This document shows, piece by piece, positions 10,676 through 22,759 of a stretch of DNA of 64,000 nt (within the stretch, counting starts at the first letter, position 1; each line of letters begins with the position of its first letter). Under the pieces are notes generated by a model. The model saw only the letters and a program-made list of their open reading frames with translations, was not told the DNA's origin and searched no databases. This DNA is from Lasiosphaeria ovina (lineage: Eukaryota; Ascomycota; Sordariomycetes; Sordariales; Lasiosphaeriaceae): contig JAULSN010000014.1 in NCBI GenBank assembly GCA_033439765.1, forward strand, positions 485,881 to 549,880, in the 5' to 3' direction. A program made the position numbers and the translations under genes.

Positions 10676-10829
10676 ATCTAAAGCTCAATCTCTTTACTCG
10701 CCTAGGAAGGTAATTGAAAAGAATATCCCACTAGAAAAAACCCGCGATCGCTACGAGTACGCGACCGCCGACCAGGAAAGACTACATTACTCCAAGCGGG
10801 GTAATAGGGCAGAGATAGTAGACGGTAAG

Positions 10830-12533
10830 ATGCCTACCATTAACGACGAGGCCATATAGGCAGCCCTATAGGCCGTAATTGAGGAAGTCAACTTCGATCG
10901 TGATGGCTTTATGAAGATTCACCCTCGTAAGAAGAGCGAGACGACGTTGGCACTTATTATAAAGGAAGTCGAGATAGTTATAAGTACTACGAAGGCGCCG
11001 TCCGGCGTAGTATCTATAACCGAGGGCCGTAATAACCCCGACCGTATCGACACCCGCGACTTCACGACGCGTATCGTAGCCGAGATTAATAGCGTTAAGT
11101 TTACCGCTTCTATTAACGACGTTAATAATGACCTTCAAGAGAAGTTGTCCGACTTGGCCGCTTTGTTCGTTAAGCGAAATAAGACTAGCCCGATAATGCC
11201 CTTCTATATATGGCTAAGTAACGATATTACCTTCGAAGGACCTATAGATCTTAAGGATTTCGAGCATATCTCGACCGAGTACCTAGATGAATACTTTTAG
11301 GAGTTCAAGCTCCGTACGCTTATAGTTCATACTTTATACGAGTAGATATTATAGTTATATAGTATTACCCGATACTAGTCAGTCATTATTAATAATATTA
11401 AGACTTGGGCTACCCGTATTCTTGCCTAGACTACGCGATCGGTTGCTACTATAACCCCGGTTATAGACCTAGCTAGCGCTAGTAGAAATAATGATAGACT
11501 TATCGTCGAGATAACGGAAGCCCTTAGCGAGAAAGACATCGTTATTTAGCGTATATAGGATAAGATTAACGAGCTAAGTCGTACTATTACTAATAACGTT
11601 ATTAACGGCTTAATCCGTAGCTCTATACCTACTACGAACGAGAGCTCGACGCGACGAAGCGCTAAGACGGCAGACCCTCCCCTCTTCTATAATAATAAGG
11701 AGAAGGATACGATTATATTTAATACTTGGATCCGTTAGATTATTAATAAGTTAGATATTAACGCCGATTACTTCGATAACGACCGGGCTAGATAGTCTTA
11801 TATTGAACTTCGCTTGGCTAGTAAGGCCTCATACTAGCTAGAGCCCTACCTAGAAGAGACCTATCCTAACTAGATTAAGACCTTAAACGAGCTATTAGCC
11901 TAGCTTAAGAACGAGTTCCGTAATATCAATCGCGTGGAAGAAGCTAATTAGGAGTTTAATAAGCTATAGATAAAGCTAGGATAGGATTATAACGAGTTCC
12001 GTAACGAGTTCGTTCGGCTTACTAGCGAGTATCGCCGCGATCGCTCCGAGTGGAAGACCGAGTTCAAGCGTCGCCTTACCCCTACGTTCTAGGATAAGTT
12101 AATCCGGGATTATATTAACGATAAGGTGGACTTCGAGATATACGCCAAGCTAGGTTCTGAGTACGCCTTAAATATGAAGCTGGCCTAGAGAGCTCGCCAG
12201 GTAGCTAAGAAGGACGATAAGGGTGGGAATAACTTAGGAGGATAATAGGGTAAGAATAATAACCCTTATCGCCCAGCCAACCGCTCGGTAACCCCGAGCG
12301 CCAACCTCCCCGCTAGTTATAAGAAACCTAACGCCGAAGAGATTAAGAAGCTATACGCCGAGAAGCGTTGCTTTATCTATTAGGAGTAGGGTTATACAAC
12401 TCGCGACTATCCCCAGAAGACTATATCGGGCCCGACGAAGGAAGCTCGACTCTAGTTAGTTATCGAGCGTTACGTAGCTAAGGAGGACGATACTAAGACG
12501 TCGTTAGGTACTAATAACTTATCGGAAAACTAA
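10830..12533 (+). pseudogene. Gypsy Gag (RIPped)
   Basis: One frame of 568 codons from ATG 10830 to TAA 12531-12533 carries many internal TAG/TAA. Preserved blocks include a charged N-terminal half with EEVNFDRDGFMKIHPRKK, a PPLFYNNKEKDTIIFNTWIR-like start of the retrotransposon Gag domain, NEFRNINRVEEAN, and FVRLTSEYRRDRSEWK. Near the C-terminus RCFIY.E.GYTTRDYPQK stands where a CX2CX4HX4C zinc knuckle is expected; the second Cys, the His and the last Cys are altered, consistent with RIP (TGC to TAC, CAC to TAC). Confidence 0.75.
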
Positions 12534-12540
12534 GTACCCT

Positions 12541-15500
12541 AGGGTAATTGGACTCCCTCCTAGGGGAAGTATTAGTATATACGGTTAGAAAGATAGATAG
12601 GAACGAATAGGGTATTAGCCTACTAGCCAAATACTTGGGCGGCCTTATATTCCTTATTAGCTATAAGATAGTAAATAATAGACTCTCTTTGACTATAAAA
12701 GATATACTAGTTAATATAGGAGCGAATAGAGAGATATTCGTAAGCCGTAAGTTTACGTAAAGGATAAAGGACCTACTTTAGGTCTTACTAGTTTTCGACC
12801 CTAAACCTAGGTTAGTAGGCGGGTACGATAATGGATTATAATAGTCTATTAGAGAGCTATTAGGAGTTAATATCGTTATATAAAACCGAACTATAAGGGA
12901 TAGATATTTGATCGTCCTCGATAACTATATTTATAATATAATAATCGGTAGGAAGTGGATATACTACTACGATATTATCCCCGACGTCCGCCGAAGACGG
13001 TTACTCTTTCTAGAAGATTGGGAACTAGACCCCAGCTAGTAGACTAATATACTTATAGACGAGTTAGAGTTAGGGAAGCCAGACCCTATATACCAGGAAG
13101 ATACGAAACGACGAGAGGTCGCTATGGAGAAAGAAGATAAGCGACGCCGTAACGGGAAGATAGTACGCGCCCGTATCAATAAGCTTGAGCGATAGGAGAA
13201 AGCCGAGTTTACTATATATAATCCCCAGGAGCTAGAACCGGTACTAGTTATAGCGATACCGCAGTTCCGGCCTATACTACTTTAGAGACCGGCTCGTCTA
13301 CTAAACGGTGACTATATCGATCGAGACGTTAACCGTATAGAGCGTCTTCTATATTCCGCCCCCCCTAAGAAAGTGCCCTTACCGCCGCCTAAGAAGAAGG
13401 ATCCTTTCCCCGAACGGGACGTATAAGGTCCTTACCGAATATAACGAGATAGTATTAGTTAGTATAAGGAGAGGCCTATCGAGATATCTATACTAAACGA
13501 GACCGCTTTCAAGTTATCCTCTAAAGGAGAATAGATATATATTATAACGCTTTACGAGCTCGATAAGCGTATTGGGGAATTTAGAGAGATAACCGACGGG
13601 TCTAACGGTTTAGACTAAGACGATGATAAGCTTTAGGAGCGAGTACTTAATAAGCTCCCCTCACCCTATTACGACTTTTTAGACGTCTTTAGTAAAGTAT
13701 AATTAGACATTTTAGCTCTATAACGCGGACCTATTAATTATAGGATCCGCCTAATACCTAGTAAGGAACCCGAAGACCTAGGTTATAGCCCGCTATATAA
13801 GATATTACTAGAGGAGCTGGAAGCGTATAAGGAATATATTATAGGGGCCCTTAAGAAGGGGTTTATATAGACTAGTAGTACGCTATAGGTAGTACCCATC
13901 CTATTTACTAGGAAATAAAACGGCGGGCTACGCTTCTACGTAGACTATAGGAAGCTGAACGCGTCGACCGTAAAGGATAGAATACTACTACCGTTAATTA
14001 ACGAGACCCTAAATCGCTTAAGCAAAGCGAAGATCTTTACCAAGATAAATATACGGCAGGTATTCCACCGTATCCGCATCTACCCCGAAGACGAACCCCT
14101 AATAATATTCCGAACGAGGTATAGAATATATAGCTATAAGGTGATACCTTTCGGACTTACTAATAAGCCCGTTACCTTCTAGAGGTTCATTAATAACTGC
14201 CTATTAGGTTACTTGGATAACTTCTATAGCGCCTACCTAGATAATATCCTTATCTATTCCGAATTAGAGGAAGAGTATATTGAATATGTCCGAAAGATTC
14301 TCGAGCGTCTAAGAGAAGCGGGCTTATAGGCGGATATCGATAAATACGAATTCTACATTAAGGAAACCAAGTACTTGGGATTTATTATAGGTATCGATAG
14401 CGTGGCCGTAGACCTAAGTAAAATAGATATCGTACGGGACTGGCCGGAGCTAGATACGCTCAAAGGTTTGTAGTCCTTTCTAGGGTTCTACAACTTTTAC
14501 CGACGATTCGTAAGAGGCTATAGCGCGATAGCGAAACCGCTCATAGCCCTGGCCAAGAAGGGAGAAGTATTTAGATAGATAGACGACTACTAGATCGCTT
14601 TCGATACCCTTAAAGAGCGCTTACTATTAGTACTAGTCCTAAAGTACTTCGAATATGGTCGGGAGATACGTATTGAAATAGATATATTAGGAGGAGTCGT
14701 TACGGGAGTACTAAGCTAGAAGTACGATAACGACTAGTACCCGGTAGCCTTCTTCTTAGAGATGATAAAGGGAGTAGAGCTTAACTACTTCATTCACGAT
14801 AAGGAACTACTAGCGATAGTTCGAGTACTATAACACTAGCGAAGCGAGCTGGTCGGTCTCTAACACCAGGAGCCCTTTATCGTATTTTCCGATAACGATA
14901 CGTTAAAATACTTCGTAATAAAGAAGCTTCTTAATATTAGGTAGGCCGGATAGGCTAAGGAGCTTTCGGGATTTAACTTCCGTATTGAATATAGGCCGGG
15001 AGCCTTGAACGCCGTAGTAGACGCCCTTATACGACGCTCTTACGAGCTCAAGACCTAGAAGGAACGATAAATGGCCTACCGAATAGTATAGATATTCTAG
15101 GAGCAACCTAACGGGAGCTTCGTTATGGCCCTCGACTATGTAGACTTCATTAACGAAGTGGCCCCCTTACTCTCGCTAGTACGTATAGTAGAAGACGACG
15201 AATACGTCGAACTCGGAGACGAGGAAGAAGATACGCCCGTAACCTTATCGGTTATAGCCGTATTAGACGAACCGCCAGAGATTTCGGGATACGAGCTAGT
15301 AGACTAGTTGATTTAGGCGAACCGAATAAGCGACTCGCTAGTAGTCTACCGCGAAAGGGCTCGTTTGGAGGAAGAAACGAAGCTATCTATAATAATAAAC
15401 GGCTTATTATTAAGAGAGGGGAGCCTAGTCGTTCCCGATTACGATAATTTGAGGACTAGGATTATCGATAATATCTACTCTAGACTCCCTATAGCCCACC

Positions 15501-16896
15501 CCGGCCGGAATAAAACCAGGAGGCTCGTTAAGGACCTATACTGGTAGGCCGGTATAGGAGCCGATATCGATAGATTCGTCGTTAACTATAAATGTAAATT
15601 AGCTAAGGCGCCTTACGATAAGACCCCTAGTTTGCTCTACCCTATTCCGCCCCCCCTGAGAATTTGGAGCTCTTTGGTAATAGACTTTAAAGAGATGCTA
15701 AAGGATAAGTACGGTTACGATAACTTATTTACGATTATCGACTGGTTGAGTAAGCTATCGTGGTATATACCGTACGATAAAATAGTTACGAGTAAGGAAG
15801 TAGCTCGTATATATTATGAAGGCCCTTACCGAATTCTGGGCTTACTAGATGAGATTATTAGCGATAGAGGACCGTAGTTTACGTTGGACTTTACGGACGA
15901 ACTAGCGAAGATTATAGGTATTCGGTAGAAGCTCTTATCGTTAGGATATAAATAAATAGTAGGATAGGTCGAAAACCTATACTAGTGGATAGACCAGCGC
16001 CTTAGGATGTTTATTAATTATTACTAGGACGATTAGTTACGGTATATACCGGCTATGGACTTCGTATAAGGTTCAATCCCGTAAAATAGTACCGGAATAT
16101 AACCTTACGAGGTGGTATTCGGATTCCTAATGCCTATATATTTCGATTGGACGGCTCGGTCTAATTTGATAAACCCAGACCTACCTAGAATAGAGAGGCT
16201 TAATAGAGAACAGGCTTAATAGATAGCCGATACCCTGAGAGCCTATATTAAGAAGGCCCGTAAAAGCATTACTAGGGCGTAAGAAAAGTAGACCGTAGAA
16301 GCTAATAAATATAGGCGGGAGCTAGACTTTGATATCGGGGACCGTATATATATCGTGAAGTACGCCTAGGCAACGGATAGGCCGAGCACGAAGCTGGATT
16401 TCCCGCTCATATAGTAGTACTTCAAGATTCTTGAACGTTTAGGAATAAACAAAGACGGTTACGACTATAAACTGGAAGTTCCTAAGGGATAGAGAGGGAT
16501 AGACGTGTTCTACGCTAATAGGTTAAGACTGTACCCGAATAACCCTCTTCCTAGCCAAGAAGACCCGAACCCCGACGGCGATATAGTTAATAATAACTTG
16601 GAATGGGAACTTGAGAAGGTATTATCCTCGCGATCTTACTATAGCAAGCTCCAATACCAAGTCGCTTGGAAAGGATAGGCTACGGACCCTAAGTAGTACT
16701 ACGTAGAGAACTTCAAGAACGCACCAGAGCTACTCAAAGCCTACCACGACGAGTATACTAATAAGGCCGGACCACCACTACGATTGAACGAATGGCTACT
16801 CGTAGTATAGGAGGATAGATTCGACGAGCCGCACCAGGACGATAATAAGCCCGTAGTACAGGGGCGACCGTTACGCAGGGTAACGCGATAGCGATA
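12541..16896 (+). pseudogene. Gypsy Pol: protease, RT, RNase H, integrase, chromodomain (RIPped)
   Basis: Domains in order: a protease-like IGANREIFVSRKF segment near 12720; reverse transcriptase about 13740-14460 with GLRFYVDYRKLN-like text and YLDNILIYSE at about 14240 (normally YLDDILIYS, one catalytic Asp lost); RNase H about 14650-14860; integrase with a His/Cys zinc region containing IAHPGRNKTRRLVKDLYW (about 15500) and a core with VIDFKEML, ISDRGP and a following ENLYQW-like Glu (about 15670-15990); and a C-terminal chromodomain (about 16600-16770: WELEKVLSSR, LQYQVAWKG, YVENFKNAPELL). A chromodomain at this place defines chromoviruses, which target heterochromatin. Numerous TAG/TAA make it inactive. 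Confidence 0.85.
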
Positions 16897-17023
16897 ATTA
16901 ATCACTTAAGAACGCGCGGCCACGCGTTCGAACCCTGGCCGGGGTAGCCTACGGCTCATTTTTTGCTCAATTAAGGGGAATTAACGGCGCTTCGGGACGA
17001 AGCTTTTTCCGACCGGGGGGTAG
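16897..17023 (+). other. Gypsy 3' untranslated region and polypurine tract
   Basis: Short non-coding segment between the end of Pol and the 3' LTR. It contains GACCGGGGGGTAG immediately before the LTR, which suits a polypurine tract. Confidence 0.5.
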
Positions 17024-17304
17024 TATCACGGTATATGTCAGACAAGTGGCTGGAAGGACTGGATTGAGCCTAGCGCCTTAGCATTAGGCTAGCGCCTTAG
17101 CATGCAACTCGCACGCCCTAAGGCCGCGTAGGATTTACGGTATGGTCAGTGCTGAGCCCTCATCACGTGACCTACACCTACCTTACTTCCTCGCCGCGCC
17201 CGGGCATTAGATTCTTCTTTTCCTTTTTCCTTCTTTAGCTTTAGATTCTACGAATACAGCGACTATATACAGCCCTGCCTCATTCGGTTGACTGTGCGGT
17301 GATA
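17024..17304 (+). repeat. 3' LTR of the Gypsy element
   Basis: 281 bp, direct repeat of 10395-10675. Differences are transitions. It is followed by the duplicated target TTGAG (17305-17309), after which the Copia reverse transcriptase resumes. Confidence 0.92.
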
Positions 17305-20300
17305 TTGAGGGTAGTTTCTGACTGAACGTAGGCCTGTATAATATCCCATAGCCAGGTAACCATACCGCGTTATATAAGCGAGGGAGCGAGGGCCAGAATA
17401 AGGCGTTAACTAGCCCGCTGGATCGTTGGCGACTGGGTCAAAATAGACTCTTTACTATCGTCTACGTAGCCTTAGATAACGAGCCGTGACTTCTCGTAGG
17501 GCGTGGCGGTATTCTTACCTTTGACTTCGTTAACGATACGGGACTTGAAGATACGTTAATGGCCCTGGTTATGGCCATAAATGAACTCGAATACTCCCCG
17601 GGCGATTAGACTATCAATCTCTTATTAAGTAGACCTTTCGAACGGTACGCCCGGTATAGTAATCTTACCTTCGGTACGAAGTCGTATTAATAACGTAGCG
17701 TCGGCCTACTCCTTATTTATTAAGAAGCTCTCGGGGGTTCCAGTCTCTTAAAGGAAGATCCCTTACGGGTTCTTACGGGGGCGACCGCGGCGGCGTGGTC
17801 TAACGGTGATTACGTCTTCCGCTTCGCTTTCCGGGGCCGGGTTAACCTCAGGGAGCGTATTAACTTCAGGGGCTATAGTGGCTAATAATGTGGCTAGTGG
17901 TATAGCTGGTAGCAAAGCCGGGTCGTCGTAGTAGGGCTTGACTACGGTAGATCGAAAGGTACGCGGGCCGTTATTCATCTCCAGGGTGTAGGTTTCTCCG
18001 TTAACTACGATTAGTTTGAAGGGTCCTTGCCAACCGGCTTTTTCGCGCCACACGCGAACACGGGAGCCAACTAGGAGTTGAACAGTCCGTACGGTATTCG
18101 GGCCGTTGCGGGTTACGAGGGCGCCGTTGACCTATCGTACGGCGTAGAGCTATTTAACTACGTCAGTGGCTTTCTTGACGGCTAATATACGTTGTCTTAT
18201 CGTGGGCGAGGGCGCCGAATCCTCGGTCAGCCGAGGGTAGGCGCCGAAGACCAGGAGGGTGGGGACAAGGCCGTCGGGGCCGGCCGTATCGTTAACGGCT
18301 TTGACTACTATTTACAACGCCGCTTCCGGGCTGGCTTCGGGGTCTTCGGCCCTGAAGATGGTATATGCCCGGCGTAGTGGTACGTAGTAACGTTCCACCT
18401 TGCTAATACTATTGTGGGCTTTAATAGGTATCTCTTTAATCGAGATCCCTATCTCCCTAGCCGACTACCGGAACTCGGTCGATTAGAACGAAGTGCCGGC
18501 GTTAGTGACCAGCCAGTCGGGCGGCCCTTGGTATATATTGATCTAGTAAAGGCAAAGGGCTTCCTAAACGAGTTTTGACGATATATCCTTTAGGAACTAA
18601 GCCGCTAAGAAGGCTATAGCCGTATTAACGACGTGAAGGATAGGGCGGCCGTCGAGGTATAATATATCGATAACGACCTCGTAGTTGAACTCGCAGTCGT
18701 CGTGGAGGGTGAACTTGAACCGGGCCGGGCGGCCCGCGTTCATCTGGTACTGGTGGTATACCCGGTTAAGGAACTCGAGGGCTCCGAGTTCCACAGGGTG
18801 CCCGGCTGTCTTTAAGACCTTATATAGGCGGGCGACCGACGGGTGGCCGAATCGGCGGTGGAGTCGGCGTAGTTCTATATCGGTAAGGTAGTTGTATACG
18901 AGGGTCTTTTCCTTCGTTAGCTGAAGCCAGGGGTGTCCCCATTTCCGTATAACGGGGACGGTGAGGTTACCCTACTATAGCTAGTTCCGTAGGTTATCGA
19001 ACTTCAGGCCCAAGCGGTCCATATCCTGAATGTATAGTAAGAACGGTGTGTCCGCGGGGACTACGTAGAAGCCGATCGGGCCGAAAGGGGTAGGTACGGT
19101 GGTAGTACCGAGGGGAGTAACCGGGCCGGGCGGCCCGCGTTCATCTGGCACTGGTGGTATACCCGGTTAAGGAACTCGAGGGCTCCGAGTTCCACAGGGT
19201 GCCCGGCTATCTTTAAGACCTTATACAGGCGGGCGACCGACGGGTGGCCGAATCGGCGGTGGAGTCGGCGTAGTTCTATATCGGTAAGGTAGTTATATAC
19301 GAGGGTCTTTTCCTTCGTTAGCTGAAGCCAGGGGTGTCCCTATTTCCGTATAACGGGGACGGTGAGGTTGCCCTACTATAGCTGGTTCCGTAGGTTATCG
19401 AACTTCAGGCCTAAGCGGTCCATATCCTAAATATATAGCAAGAACGGTATGTCCGCGGGGACTACGTAGAAGCCGATCGGGCCGAAAGGGGTAGGTACGG
19501 TGGTAGTACCGAGGGGAGTAACTACGTCGCCTTGGCCGAACTTGATCGTGGTTTCCGCTATTGACGGTCCTAGCCGAAGGGACGGTAGCTCTCTCTGGAG
19601 GGTACGGAACTACTGGTGCCCGGCTGTTGAGAGGCCTGCCGCCCCGGTATCGGGTATAATACCGTGGAACTCCGTAGCTGAGTAACGGCCATCGATGGTG
19701 AAGACTAAAGCGGGTTCTTGATCTTCCTGCCCTCCAGCCTCCATAAAGGGGTCCTCCTTCGTTAGGCCGTGCCGTATAGAGTTATCGGCAAGTAGGGTAG
19801 CGATTACGTGGCCGTCGGCTGGCGTAGAGCCTTGGAAAAAGGTGCTTTGGAAGCCGTTACCTTCGTCTTCCGACTAGTCGCTTTCTTTAGGGTCCTATAG
19901 GGTCGAGGTATCGTTACCCTCGGGGTCATCGAAGCTCTGGGTCCCTTCGTACTAGGCTAGAAACTGGGCGTACGTGGTTAACGGTTATTGGCCGGCGTAC
20001 TTGCTCTTCTTAAAACGGTTGAAGGCCAGGCGTCTTTCTTCTGGTATGTGGATCGTTGACTAACAGCCAAGCTTGCCATATACGTAGCACTTCATACCTG
20101 ACGGGGGTCCTTTTGCCGGGAAGCTACGGCCCTTACGTCCGAAGCGTGCCTCTCGGCCGTTGCCTTTGAAGGTCCGGTTAGTCTAGTACTGCTGGGGATC
20201 TCTAGGGCCTAAGGTATTGGACTATTGTCTCTAAGCTTCGGCTGAAATGTTGACTACTGACCGTAGCTGGCTACGTACGCCTTCGTAGGTTATAGCCGGG

Positions 20301-21454
20301 TTATATAGACAGAGTGTACATTCCGGGATCCCTCGGCAGGCGTTGAGGACTTATATACGGAGCAGTTCTTCTGACTGGCTGATAGTCGGGAGGGTGCGTT
20401 AGATCTTAGTAAGCTTATTGAGTAAGAGCTCGAGGTATTCGATCCTTGGTTTCCCTGGGTTCTCGTCGATAACCTTGTATAGGGTAGTATTATTCCACTC
20501 CAGTAGGCGTAACTAGTTATTTTCTTCGCTTTCGAATTGGGCCTTAATCCGGGCGATCACCGTAGCGAAGTCGTAGTTATACCCGTAGAGCCAGTCGTAA
20601 TAGTAGGTCAGGGCGCGGCCCTTTAGCATACTCGGGAAGGTCGCGGTATACTAGCCCTGAGAAATACCAAGACGGCGGTAGTAGTCTTAGAAAATCACTA
20701 GCTTAGAAGCGAGTATATTATATACCTCGCCGCCGTACTTTATCTCGTCGTTATATATCTTGGCCAGGTCTATAAGTTACTTCGCGATGGGGGCGTCTTA
20801 TGGTATTAATACGGGCGGGTAGTGAGGGCGGCCGTACCTAAAGTCCTGCCCTTAGAGACTACGTTGAGGTCTCTCGGTAAGGGGCTCCCGAAGCGGCCGT
20901 ATAGGTGGCTTCTCGGGTTCCGGTAGGTCGTCGTTAGGTTCTTGGATCTCCTTAAGGAAGGTAGGGTTAAGGATGTTCATCTTGAAGGCCTTACTCCGTC
21001 CTTTCTCGTATTTGACCTCTATGTTGGACTAGAGGTGGAAGTCCTTAGCCGTAGCTGCCCGGTATAGGTTATTATAGACCCTATCACCGTCTACGGCCAC
21101 GAAGACTCCGTTGCCTCGGAGCCAGTTGCGGAGGTTGGTCTGCGCTCGGCCCGGGACCTTCGCCTAAGCGGCGCTGTCCCAGTGCCCGAATTCTTCAGTG
21201 AACTATACCCACGCGTATCTTCCTATCAGGGCCTTATTCTGCTAGTATTGTAGTAGAAAGTGAACGTAGCCACTAATCTGCTTGGTCGTTGGTGAAGTGA
21301 GTTGATCGAACTTGGTTAGTTCGCCCCAGGTTATAGGGTCCACTTCGCCCTGAAGGTCGGGTGGGATCGCGGGTCCCGGGCTACGGGGGGGTTCTTGATA
21401 GGCCAGTCGGCTAGGCGAGGGTTCCGGGGACCCGGTACTCTTGTCTTCAGGCAT
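17305..21454 (-). pseudogene. Copia Gag, protease, integrase and RT N-terminus (RIPped)
   Basis: Minus strand. Gag starts at ATG 21454 (MPEDKSTGSPEPSPSRLAYQ). Near 20090 a CYVYGKLGC segment is a damaged zinc knuckle. The protease region has FHGIIPDTGAAGLS (DTGA active site) near 19660. A pre-integrase block LRRLHRRFGHPSVARLYKVL occurs near 18860 and again near 19280 because of a 401-bp duplication. The integrase continues through 18600-18200 to VWREKAGWQGPFKLIVVNGE and FRSTVVKPYY at 18053-17930, followed by an acidic then RRRGRPRK tail. The reverse transcriptase begins with SRIVNEVKGKNTATPYEKSR and TQSPTIQRAS (17600-17400). TAG/TAA occur throughout. Confidence 0.8.
18720..19521. repeat. 401-bp tandem duplication inside the Copia polyprotein
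   Basis: 18720-19120 and 19121-19521 are adjacent direct copies differing by a few transitions (for example CCTGAATGTATAG against CCTAAATATATAG). The unit covers the protease/pre-integrase boundary. Since 401 is not a multiple of three, the duplication also shifts the frame. The differences show that duplication preceded at least part of the RIP. Confidence 0.9.
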
Positions 21455-21496
21455 CGTGGCTATCGTGGAGGTAAAGGGGTCTGGGGAGGGGCTGTA

Positions 21497-21685
21497 GGCT
21501 CGGAAACGAAGGACTTGGAGGAGCCGTCGGTAGGCTCGGAAACGAAGGACTTGGAAGAGCCGTCGGTAGGCTCGGAAACGAAGGACTTGGAAGAGCCGTC
21601 GGTAGGCTCGGAAACGAAGGACTTGGAAGAGCCGTCGGTAGGCTCGGAAACGAAGGACTTGGAAGAGCCGTCGGTAGGCTCGGAA
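21497..21685. repeat. 36-bp tandem array in the Copia leader
   Basis: Five complete 36-bp units start at 21497, 21533, 21569, 21605 and 21641, followed by a partial unit at 21677. Each begins GGCTCGGAAACGAAGGACTT. The array lies just upstream of the Gag start on the minus strand, that is in the 5' leader of the retrotransposon transcript. The units are almost identical, so the array is young or homogenised. Confidence 0.92.
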
Positions 21686-22116
21686 AGTAGGAAAATGGTA
21701 CCGAAGGAAGGTCGAAAAGAAATAGAGGGTAAAGCAAGGGAATACGAAGAAGTGAAGCGCGTAATGAAGGAATGAAGGGTGTACGCGTTAAACGCGTACG
21801 TTATTGCTCGGTCGGTCGATCAATTGATCGCGTGAGCTATACGTGGTAGACGCTCTACGGCTAGGTAACGCCAGGGAGTCGGTCACGGCCACTTCTTCCG
21901 TAGATTTGAAGGTCCTCGGGCTGCGCTTGAGATTCGAGGCACGAATGCTCCGTTATACCGTCTCTTACGTAGGCGGGGATACCTTCCTTAGCACAGGTTC
22001 GTAGGAGGGGCCGGCTTCCGGGCCGACCGGTCTCCACGGCGCTGTCTCTTCTAGTTGAACCTTGCTAATCTATGGCGCTGGACTGCTCCAACAGTAGTGA
22101 ATTAACCACTGATCAG

Positions 22117-22357
22117 TGTTGGAATCACCAGGGTACCGGTACTGGAATCAACAGATGCGCTACGCGCCGTAAGCTGGTGGTTCAAGTGATGGATTCGTTA
22201 TGTGTTCTATCTATCTGTTCCCCTGAGCGGGCCGCTCCAGATATCTGGGCCTGCGCCACCATAGCCACGGTGTGGCTAAGTCGCAGAGCCGTGGCGCCAC
22301 CACAGCCACAGTGCGGCTGAGCCGCAGAGCCCCTTGACTTATATGCGCGTTATTCTA
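22117..22357 (-). repeat. 5' LTR of the Copia element
   Basis: 241 bp direct repeat of 8857-9097, followed by the duplicated target ATAAT (22358-22362). Confidence 0.92.
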
Positions 22358-22362
22358 ATAAT

Positions 22363-22757
22363 AATATTAATAAAGGATCGTATCCGAGAGCTTAAAGAGT
22401 CGAATAAAGTACTAAGTAAACGCCGGAGGGCTAAAAAAAGATATATTAAGGTAGGAGGACTACTAATTATACGGGATACTAGTAATCTTTTAATGGAAAA
22501 GGATATATAGGTAGAGTAAGAGGAATAAATATAAGCGGAGGGTAATTATATAAAGAGGCGCGTAGGAGGTATACGATATTATAATAATTACGGTAAAACC
22601 GGATATAATTCTCGTACGTATTAGGAGGATATAAAAATAGATAGAGAATTAGATTCTAAATAGTTTTAATTTATTATTTCCTTTATAATATTATAATATT
22701 ATACGAAAGTTCAATTAGGGTAGGAAAAGTAAGCGTACTCTATAAGTGGGCGTACGT
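22363..22757 (+). pseudogene. PogoB transposase C-terminus with a RIP-damaged zinc knuckle, and right TIR
   Basis: The first residues RIRELKESNKVLSKRRRAKK match the KANEGLSKRRRAKK region of the other pogo family. The tail IRYYNNYGKTGYNSRTY corresponds to a CxxCGKxGHNxRTC zinc knuckle in which every Cys and the His has become Tyr, as expected from TGC to TAC and CAC to TAC. The right TIR ends at 22757 (GGGCGTACGT) before TA. It continues the frame broken at 8851. Confidence 0.8.
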
Positions 22758-22759
22758 TA

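Larger units (their letters stand above)
10395..17304 (+). mobile_element. Ty3/Gypsy chromovirus, full length, RIPped, TSD TTGAG
   Basis: LTRs of 281 bp (10395-10675 and 17024-17304), flanked by TTGAG at 10390-10394 and 17305-17309, bound a Gag (10830-12533) and a Pol (about 12541-16896) with protease, reverse transcriptase, RNase H, integrase and a C-terminal chromodomain. The element is inserted inside the reverse transcriptase of the Copia element in opposite transcriptional orientation. A purine tract (GACCGGGGGGTAG) precedes the 3' LTR. RIP stops are frequent. It is the innermost and therefore youngest member of the main nest. Confidence 0.92.
8857..22357 (-). mobile_element. Ty1/Copia retrotransposon, TSD ATAAT, split by a Gypsy element
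   Basis: Direct repeats of 241 bp lie at 8857-9097 and 22117-22357, flanked by ATAAT at 8852-8856 and 22358-22362. Coding runs on the minus strand in the Copia order: Gag (from 21454), protease, integrase, reverse transcriptase, RNase H (to 9321), so the right LTR is the 5' LTR. A complete Gypsy element (10395-17304) is inserted in the reverse transcriptase. Excluding it, the element is about 6.6 kb. Internal oddities are a 401-bp tandem duplication and a 36-bp array in the leader. Stops are scattered through all domains, so it is dead. Confidence 0.92.
5323..22757 (+). mobile_element. pogo/Fot1-like element, second family ('PogoB'), split by two retrotransposons
   Basis: The left terminus after TA (5321-5322) begins ACGTACGCCTACTCATAACG and the right terminus before TA (22758-22759) is its inverted counterpart ending GGGCGTACGT. 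Inverted similarity continues inward through TTTTCCTACCCTAATTGAAC. Removing the gag-only LTR element and the Copia element with one copy of each target duplication leaves about 1838 bp, close to the 1861 bp of the other pogo family here. Coding parts lie at 7582-8851 and 22363-22757. It is inserted in the Helitron coding region at a TA, as expected for Tc1/mariner-superfamily elements. Confidence 0.85.

Noticed and set aside
16905..16970. Possible tRNA with GTTCGAACC near the end of the Gypsy element
   Set aside because: A B-box-like string is present, but neither strand gives a paired T-stem, D-arm or acceptor stem. It lies in the Gypsy 3' region.
21395..21775. Open frame encoding a GSETKDLEEPSV repeat protein on the plus strand
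   Set aside because: It is the antisense of the Copia leader array; the 36-bp period keeps any frame open. No sign of an independent gene.
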